37,261 bases of DNA from assembly GCA_020831585.1 (NCBI GenBank), contig JAFIGE010000041.1, positions 1 through 37,261 of the forward strand. Direction: 5' to 3'. Position 1 is the first letter of the stretch. Every line of letters begins with the position of its first letter. Source of the DNA: Opitutales bacterium. Lineage in GTDB: Bacteria > Verrucomicrobiota > Verrucomicrobiia > Opitutales > Oceanipulchritudinaceae. Below the pieces are notes generated by a model. It was not told the origin of the DNA and ran no database searches. It saw only the letters and a program-made list of their open reading frames with translations. A program made the position numbers and the translations under genes. Below are positions 1 to 9,200 of this stretch, in pieces.

Positions 1-41
1 ACTACTTTATTCGACCGTGAAAAGACGACATTTATTTTTGA

Positions 42-220
42 GTGACTCCTTAGGCGGTCCCGGCACGGCGGGTGGGCGGGGGCGAGGGGCAGCGAGACCG
101 CGTGAACGCGGGACTCCAGCCTGTACAGCGGTGGCTTCGGTTGGAGTCCCGCCTTTAGGCGGTCCCGGCACGGCGGGTGGGCGGGGGCGAGGGGCAGCGG
201 GACCGCGTGAACGCGGGAGG
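42..220. repeat. Pair of REP-like hairpin repeats
   Basis: A 63-bp unit at 51-113 recurs at 156-218 with a single mismatch (A95 versus G200). Each unit ends in a small hairpin, CCGCG-TGAA-CGCGG at 98-111 and 203-216. The second copy is preceded by another hairpin, CCGCC-TTTA-GGCGG, at 149-162. The right end of copy one (110-121) and the left end of copy two (139-150) form a 12-bp inverted repeat with one G-T wobble around a 17-nt loop. This is the architecture of REP/BIME elements. The second copy ends 5 bp before the stop codon of the giant minus-strand gene, so the pair lies in its 3' untranslated region and could end or stabilise its transcript. A RAYT-type transposase gene lies at the other end of the window. 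Confidence 0.75.
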
Positions 221-222
221 CC

Positions 223-3200
223 TCATTGCCCGGGGTTCATTTCAAGCCTCAGGCGGATGAAGCGGGGTGAGCCGGGAGACATCGGGTGGGCGTCCTCGAC
301 GACGAGGGAGCCGGCGGTGTCTTCGAGGGTGATGATGTCCATGTCTTCAAGGGCGCTCCAATTCACAAGGTCACTGGAGACTTCGACGATGTAGTCGAGG
401 CCGGTGGCGTCGGGGTTGCGGCTGACTTCGAGGCGCAGGTGGGGCAGGCCGTCGTAGAGAACCTCGCTCATGACGGGGAGTTGGGCGGTTCCGGGTTGGA
501 GCGGGTGCCCTTCGAGAGCAAATTCGAGGAGGTTGGGGATGCCGTCGGCATCGGGGTCGGCGAGGGGATCGGCCTCGGTGCCGATGAGGCCGGCGGCGTT
601 GGCCCAGGTTTCGTAGGGCGAGGCGGCGGTCGGGGCGGTCACCACGTGGACGGCCATGGCGTTGACGAGGGCGACCCAGAAGCCGGGGGCGGATTGGCTG
701 GTGATGCGGAAGTTGTAAGCATCGGAGCCGCTGACGGTATGGGTGACGTATTGGGTGACACCCGAGTCGGTCTGGTCGAGGAGGACGACCTCGGCGGGGC
801 CCCCGGGATCAAAGGTGAGGCGGATGAAGCGGTCGACTCCGGTGCGGCGGATGACGAGTTGGAAGGTGACTTCGTCGGTGGGGTTGAAGCCGTCGAAAGC
901 GTAGGTCCAACCGGCACCGGGTTGATCAAAGCTGGCGGTTTCCCGTTGGGCTGCTTCGGACGGGGTGAACCAGTCGAAGGGGTTGGCGGCGAAGTCGCCC
1001 GCGACGACTTGGGAGCCGGTTTGCAGGCCCATGTTGGCGGTGACGTCGGCGGTGAGGGTGACGCGGATGCCTCCGTCTTCGAGGCCGTTGGTGTCGGCAA
1101 GGAGGACGTTGTGGTGTTCCTGTTTGGGGGAGGCGGTGCCGGGGGTCTGTTGGAGGCGGAAGCTCTGCCAGTGGCGGGTGCCGTCGGTGGAGTAGACGGT
1201 GTTGCCGAAGGTCAGGAGGTAGGATCGTTCGGCCGGGGGCGGCGGGGGCGCGGGCTCCACGGTGAGGGTGATGCTGGCGGATTCCTGCAGCTCGCCCGAA
1301 TCGGTGGCGGCGAAGGTGATCTCGTGGGTGCCCACGGTGAGGGTGGTGAGGGTCAGCCCGGCACCGGTTCCGAGGACGCCGTCGAGCGACGAGGTCCACT
1401 GGCCGAGGTGGGCGATGTCGCCATCTTCGGCGTCGTTGGCGGAACCGAGGAAGTCGATGGGCTCACCTTCCGTGAAGGTGGCGTGGTCGGCGGGGCTGAG
1501 GATGGCGACATCGGGTGGGGTGTTGCCGGGGCCGACCTGGTAGACGAGGCCGAGGCTGAAGTCGTTGTTGGTTCCGGAGAGGATGGTGGAGGTGGACCAG
1601 TTGCCGCCGGTGCCTTGATTGCCATAAGCGGTGCCGCCGCTATAAACGGCCCCGTTGCGGGCGTAGCGCCAGACGAGGGAAGAGGGGTCGGACTCCGCCT
1701 GCCAGATAGAGATGGCGTAGACCGTGCCGGCTTCGAGGGCGATGGGCGAGGGGAGCATCCACGTGAGGGTGGACGGGAGGCCGCCGCCGCCGGGGTTGGT
1801 TTCCGCCTTGGTGCCATCGGGGACGGTCTGTGGACCGGAACTCACCAGGGTGGTGGCGGCGACGTCGGCATCGCTGAGGGAGTTGCCGGGCGCGGCACCA
1901 AATTGATGCAGGCGGATCTCGTAGCTTTTGCCGTCGTTCACGTTGTTCATGACGAGATTGACCGCCGCGACGGTCGCATCTTCGGGCATAAGGAAAGTCT
2001 GCATGAAGAAGGCCGCAGCGTTGACGCCGACATTCTCATTAAGCTGGGCCGAGGTGAGGGTGCGGAAGTCGGAGGCATCGTAGACGGAGACGCCGGGGTG
2101 GTGGGTCAGGGTGCCGGCGGGTGGCGGGGGTTCCGGCTCAAAGCGGGCGGTCACGGTGAGGTTGGCGTTGATGTCGAGGAGGACCAACGGGTTGTCCGTG
2201 GACGAACCGCCGCTCCAGGTCCATTCGGTGAAGAGTTGACCACTGTCGGGCACGGCGGTGACCGGGCTGGTGGAGCCGCCGGCTTCGATGCTCTGGGCAA
2301 GGGTGCCGGTGATGCTGCCGCCTGCGTCGGCAATGAAGGCAACGGAGTAGACAGGCGGCGGCGGGGGCGGCTCGATGGTGATGCCGACGCTGTCCGAAAC
2401 GCTGAGACCGGGGGCGTATTCGTAGGCGAAGGTGAGGGTGTGCGTGCCAACGGAAAGCGTGCTCACGGTAAGGGGCGAACCGCTGCCGAGGAGACCATCA
2501 ATGGAGGAGGTCCAAGTGGCTTGGGCGGAGACGTCGGCTCCCTCGCCATCGAGGGCGGAGCCGGCCAGTTCAACGCTGTCGCCGAGGTTGAAGACGGCCC
2601 CCGCGCCGGGCTGCAGGATGGAGAGGGTGGCCGAACCTTCGGATGGTTCGACGATCCACTCGACCTGGCGGAAAGTGGTGGTGAGGTCGTCCGTGGCGGT
2701 GAGGCGGAGGGTGTAGAGGCCCGGGACGGGGGCCGTGGCGGTGGTGGCCGCAGCGGTGGCATCGCCGAAAGTTACGCTGGCGGGGCCGGAGGCGGTCCAG
2801 AGCACATCAGAGGTGAGGGTGGTGGGCATGAAAGTGGCGGTGGCCCCGAGATTGGCGGTTTGGCCGGGGATGGCGGGGGCCGGATCCCCGATGGTGATGA
2901 AGGGGGCGGCGTGGAAAGGCTCGCTGATTTCGCCGGTGAGGGCGAAGCGGGCGACACGCAGCTGGAAGCGACGCTCGGGCGGGCTCAGCGCGTCGACAAT
3001 GAAGCCGACACCCTCCAGCTCCCCAAGGGCGGAGGTGGGCACATCGAATGGGGTGTCGCGGTCGAAGGCGAGGGCGCGGGGAGCTTCGGGATAAAACGGA
3101 GCCCACATCTCGGCGGCGATCTCGATGCCGGTGAGGCGTCGGCCCACGGAGGTGTTGGCGATGGTGGATTGCGAGACGAAAAAGTCGCCGTCTGCCATGG

Positions 3201-6200
3201 CCAACCAGCGCATCTGGCCAACTTCGTTAAAATGGTCGAAGGCGATCTCAAACTCCGAGTTCGGCCCGAGGATGACGGAGTCCGAAGGATCGGCGTTTTT
3301 GAAATCCTCCCGGAGCCAGAAGAAGACGGCGTGCATGGTCGCCGGGTAGGCGCTGTTGAAGAGGAGGGAAAGGCGTCCGCTGGCGTCGATCCCGCGGGGG
3401 TTGGGCATGTTGAGGGTGTTGGAACTATCGGTGCGTTGGGCGACCCATCCGCCGAAGAAGCGGCCACCGTGGAGAGCGGCGGACTCGGCAGGGTTGAGCG
3501 GGCTTTGCCAGACGCCTCCCCCGTCGCGGGTGCTGAAGGGGTGGAAGCGGCGACCGAACTCTTCGAGCGGGGCGGTGTCGCGGAAGTTGCGGTCGGTCGT
3601 GACGTATCCGGCGGACTTGTCGTATTCGAGAACATCGACAGGTTCGCGGACGGGTTCGCGGTCGACGAGTACCTGGAAGTCCATCTGGCTGGTGGCCCCT
3701 TCCGGGGCGGTGGCGGTGACGCGCACGGTGTAGGTGCCCGCGCGGTCGAAGTAGATGTCGGTGGCCTCGGCGTGGGGGGAGCCGATCCAGGTGCCGGAGG
3801 GGCCTTGGATGACATTCCAGGAGAGGCCGGCGGCCATAGGGTTAACGGAAACGGCGGCGTGGAGGCCGTGGCCGGGTTGGAGGTAAACGGGCGTCTCACC
3901 GGGCCAGATGAGGGTGATCCCAGGGGCGGGGTTGATCTCCAAGGTAAAGCTTTGCTCGACCGGCGGGTTGATGCCGTCGCTGGCGGCGATCACCACTTGG
4001 GCGGGCGGGCCGGCCACGGGCACACCCATAAGGATGCCGAGGCCGCCGCCTCCGTCGAAGAGGTTGAGCCACGAGGGGCCGCTTACGAGGGAGAGGACGA
4101 GGCTATCCTCATCCGGATCTTCCGCGAGAATGGCGTATTGGAAAGTGGCCCCCTCCTGCGCAACGGTGGGCGGGGTGCTGAGAAACTCGGGCGGGAGGTT
4201 GGTGGGTGGGGTGAGGATGTCGAAGGTGTTACTCCAGGGGGAGGGGCCGCCGGTGCCCTCGGCGCGCACACGATAGGCTAGCTGGGTCGAGGCGGGGCGT
4301 CCGGCGAGGGTGGTGTGGGTGGTGTTTTCGGGCACGGTGGCGACGGTGTTCCAGGAGCCGCCGGCAACACTTTCCTGCACGGTGAACCCGGTTTCGCCGA
4401 AGCTGTTGTCATTCCACAGGAGGTGGACGTTGCCACCCGTCGAAGCGGACCCGCGGAGGAAGGAAGGCGCGCTGGGCACGGCCTCCAAGGGCACGTAGAC
4501 GGCGCTCACGAGCATATCGCGGGTGACGGCGTCGAAGGCGCGGTCCCAGCCGAGGAAGATGGACCCGGCGGGGGGCTCAACTTCCGGCGCGGTGGGCGAG
4601 CCGCCGTAGGGCACGCTTTGGTGGGTGGAACCGGAGAGGACGATGCCGTCGCCCGCGTCGAAGACGATCTGTGCGGGCGGGTGGGTGTAGGGGAGGCCGT
4701 CGTAGAGGATATCGTCGGTGGTGAAGGTGTAGGTGCGCGCGCCAATTTCGACGGTAGCGTCGGCCACGGTGCCCCCGGTGCGGGCGGGTGTAGGGTGGCT
4801 CTGGCCGGCGGGCTGGATGGTCATGGCGACGAGGAATTGGCCGCCGCTTCCCTGCGCGGTGATGAACTTGTTCTCGGCGACATCGGGATTGAGGACGGGA
4901 TCGATATCGGCCAGCGATCCGCCAAACTGGGGCGCGAAACCATCGCCGCGCGGGCGGGTGCCGTGGGCGAGGGTGGCACCGGCGGGGTGGAGGACGGTGC
5001 CGTGGAGGGTGGCTCCGTCGGGGGCGGTGATGGTGAAGGTGTTGCCGCTGGTGGAGACGGTGTTGAATGGCGAGGTGGGGAGCTGCCAGTGGGTGCCATC
5101 GTTGCTGGTGTCGGCCACGAGGAGCACGGCCTGGGCCCCGGTGGCGGCCTCATCGAAATCGACCGCGAACCAACGCTTGTGGTTGATGACGCCCATGTTG
5201 TTTATCTCCATGGAGGCAATGATGTGGCCGCCGCCATCGGTCTTGACGAGGGGCGTGCCGACGAGGGTTCCGGTGTTGAGATTGGTGGAACCGGGGAGCT
5301 GGGCCCCGGGCTCGACCTTGTAGAGAGTGGATTGATTGATGGTCTTGGCGGGATCATTGCGCCCACCGCCAACGACCCAGGCGGTGTTGTTGCCGATCAC
5401 GCGGAAGCCGAGGCCATCGGGTCCGTCGTGTCCGCCGACGGCGAAGAGGCGGGCCTTGAACTGGGCGAGGATATCGTGTTCGTCGCTGTAGGCATTGCGG
5501 AAGGTGGAGATGCCGATGCCGTGTTGATCGATCTTGGCGCTCTGCCAGCCGTAAAACTCGAGCGGTGACTGGGGCGGAACATCGGCGGGATAGTGAAGGA
5601 AGCTCCAGATGGTGCCGCCGCGGGTGTCATCCCAACGGGCGCGGTCGGGGGCGAGGGGACCCTGGAGGCGGTCGTAGACCCAGCGCGCGGCGGGGAGGAG
5701 GGTGGGGTCGATGAAGTGGAAGGCCTGGCCGTAAACGCCCTCGCCGCGGATGTGCATGTTGTCGTTGGCCCAATCGGGTTTGATGCCTCCGTAGTCGTAG
5801 ACGTTGACGCCCGAGGTGCGGGCGGAGATGAGGGCGAGGTAGGCTTCGGACAAGGCGGTCTCGGCGGCGAGGTCGCGCCCGTCGAGGCGGGCCATGGCCT
5901 GGGCGAAGGGGCCGACGAAGAGCCCGTAGGGATAGGCGGTGTAGCCGACCGCCTCGGCGGCCCAGCCGCGCGTCTGCGGATGGGTGCCCACGCTGGCGTT
6001 GATGTAGTTGCGCGCGCGGCTGTAGGCGGCGTCGAGCAGGGCGGGATCGAAGCGGGAGTCGGTCGCGAGGAGGGCGAGGCCCCCGGCGGAACCGCGCGCG
6101 CCCTGCCAGTTGCTGGAGGTGTTGGAGTTTTGCTCCGTGCCGCCGTTGTTGACGATGACCTTGGCGATGTCGAGGAGGGCGGTGGAGACGGTAAAGAGGA

Positions 6201-9200
6201 AGGCGTCGTCCCAATGGGGCGACATGGCGCACCAGTCGTAAGCGAGGGCGACGTGGGTGGCCATCCAGTAGCTGCGCAGTCCCATAAGGGCGGGGTCGGC
6301 CCAGGCGTAGTGGTTGCCGTCGATGACCCATTGCACATCTTCGCGGGCGGCGAGAGCGTGAGCTTCGTCGCCTGTGAGGACATAGAGGAAGGCGTTGATC
6401 TTGGCGCGCATGGAGCGCGAGTAGCTGTGGTTGGGATCGAAGGGAAGGTAGTCGCCGTTGTGGTCGAGCGAGGCCACGAGGGTGGCGACCATTTCGTCGA
6501 AGGGTGCCTGGGTGGCGCGGTGGCGCAGCTCGGGGATGTCCTCGGCTCCAAAGAAGAGGCGGGGGTGGTTGCCCGGTTGGAAGCTGTAGTAGTGGCTGAA
6601 ATCGCCGACGACGAGGAGGGCGTCGGAGGTGCCGAGGCGCTCCGGGTGGAAGGCGCGACGGCGGTAGAGGCGGTCGGTGGGGTTCTCGGCCGGACCTTCG
6701 GCGGAGATGTGCCCGGCGAGGGCGACGCGGCCGTTGGGGGCGATGGCGACGGCGGCCAGACTGCCCGAGGTGGCCCAGCGGGTGACGAGTTCGCGGCTGG
6801 CGAGGTCGGGGCTCATGACCCAGTGGATGCCGCCTCCGGTGTAGAGGCCGGGAAGCGGATTGAACGTGTGGGGAGCTCCGGCGGCGACGCCTCCGACAAT
6901 GTGGACACGCCCGACCGCGTCAACGGCGAGGCCGCCGCCGGTTATGCGGATGGTGTTGTCGCCCCCGCTGCTGAGCCGGGGAACGAGATACTGGCCGGAG
7001 ATGAATGCCCCGTCCTCGGGCTCCAGGCGGATGATCGCGACCTTGGGCGCGGTGGTGGTGAAGGCATTGTTGTGATACTGGTCTCCGCCGACGATGGGCA
7101 CGGTCACGGCGAGATCGTAGGGACTGCGGCGGATGGGGGTGTTGCCGCCATCGTATTCGAGGGCGATGTAGATGTCTCCATTTGGAGCGATGACGACCCG
7201 TTGCGCGCGGGTGTCGGCCATGTTGTTTTCGAGGCGGTTGAGCCAGCGTCCGTTGTCGTCGTTGCTCTCCCAATCGTAGCCGCGGATAAGGCGGGTGCCG
7301 AAGTCGCCGGCGGCGTATGAGCGCGCGGCGAAGATGGGCACATCGACGGGGAAATTGAACGAGCCTTCGAAGGTGGTGAAGTTCTTCCAACCGGTGATCC
7401 AGACCCGTTCCCGGGCGGTGTCGATGGCGATGTCGGTGGTGTAGGTGCCGCCCGAAGCGGGCATGCTCGCCGGGTGGGGCGTGCCGTCGGGCGCGATGAT
7501 GACGATCTCGCCGCCGCCGAGGGTCTGGGAGCCGTAGGCACCGTTGGCGAATAGGGCGGCGGTGGTGCCGTCGTCTCCGGTGTCGATCCGGTGGGCTTGT
7601 TTGCCGGATATCCCGAAGGTGGCGGCGGGGTGGTGCCAGATGAGGGTGTCGGCGGTCGGATTGAGCTTGAGGATGCCGGTGCCTCCGGCGGCCACGTGGA
7701 TGTTGCCGGTGGCATCGACGGAGAGGCCGGCCACATGGTCGCCCACGACGGAGACGGAGAGAACGGTGCGCCCATCCCCGCTCATGCGCACGACCACACC
7801 TGTGGCATCCGGCGGGGCGCTGGAAAGGACTTGCGGAGTGATCCCGCCGAAGGCGTGCGGATCGACATTGCCCCCAAGCACGAGGGTGCCATCGGGCTGG
7901 TAGACGGCGGCGCGGAAGATCTCGTCGCCCGCCGCCGAGCCGAGGTTTGTGGAAATGCTCACCCGGTTTTCGAGCGAGTTGATGGAGACCGTCGCCGGGT
8001 CACTGACTCCGCCATCGTTGTCGAAGGCGAGAGCGGTGACGGTGAGGTTGCCCACGGGGGCGGATTCCCAAAGCCATTCATAGGGGGGCGAGGTGAGCGT
8101 GGCGATGGGCAGGGGCCCGTTCCAGAATTCCACTCGCTCGACGTGGCCGTCGGTGTCGGCGGCCGTGGCGGAGAGACGGATGGGGGCTCCGGCGAGGGTG
8201 GTGGTGCCATTCGGAGGGCTGGTGAAGGCGACGGAGGGGGCGGAGTTGAAGTCGCCGACGATGCGGATGTTATCGATCCAGACGCGGTTCGCGTTTTGCT
8301 GCCCATCGTTGAAGAGGGTGATGAAGTAGGCTCCGTTGGCCTCGACATGGATGGTCGTTTGGTAGGTCACCCAGGCAAGCTGGTTGACGTTGAAGTCGGC
8401 GAGCACGACGGGGTCCGCCGGGTAGCCGGGGGCGTCCTCAAGCGAAAGGAAGAGCGTGTGGTTGCTGGCGTTGGCGCGGTGCGCATTGAACTGCACGACA
8501 TAGGACTCGCCCGCGCGGAGGAAGAGGCGCGGAGTGGAGGCCCAAACGACGCCGTCGTTGGACGGGAAGTTGAGATAGCCGTTCTGGATGGTGGTGTTGG
8601 CGGTCACGCCCTCCATGCCGTCGCGGAAGGAGTATTGCACGAAGGGGGAGAGGGTGCCGTCAGCGAAGAGGACGGTGATCGGGCGCTCAAGGGTGGACTC
8701 GATGCCTCGGGTGTCGCGGGCGACGATCCGCAGGGTGTGGTGGCCGGGGTCGTAATCGGTGAGGGTGAGATCGAAGCGGGACTGGTTGAATTGGCCGAGG
8801 AGGCGGTCGTCGAGGTAGACCCGCACCCAGTTCAGGGGCGCGCTGATGCCGAAGGCGTCGCCCCGGATCTGCAACGGGGTCTTTTCCAGAATGGTCACAT
8901 CCGCTTCCGGTGTGTCCCAGTGGATGGCCGGGGGGACGGTCTTGACGACGCTCACATTGTCGATGCGAATCCAAGGGTAGCTGTTGCCGTTGAAGGGACC
9001 GTAAAAGACAAAGTGTTGCGGACCCGTTGATTCGGCTGTGATGGTGAAATTGCCGGTGCTGTGAAAGCCGTGGTTGTGGGGAAAGATGGTGCCCACCGGG
9101 CCGGCTTGGTCACGGACGGGGATGGGGCGCAGATCGACGCGGAGATCGGTGTTGTTGAGGGCGTATTGAAAAGTGAGGGTGTATTGCTCGCCCTCCTCCA

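Noticed and set aside
42-220. A CRISPR array
   Set aside because: There are only two repeats, each 63 bp with internal hairpins and a 42-bp gap that itself forms an inverted repeat with them. This fits REP elements, and no cas genes are present.
17-394. A plus-strand gene across the REP repeats
   Set aside because: Its product is an Arg/Gly translation of the hairpin repeats and the 3' end of the giant gene, with no domain.
286-4281. A 1331-codon plus-strand open frame opposite the giant gene
   Set aside because: It is Gly/Glu/Val-rich, lacks domains, and mirrors the GC-biased third positions of the real minus-strand gene.
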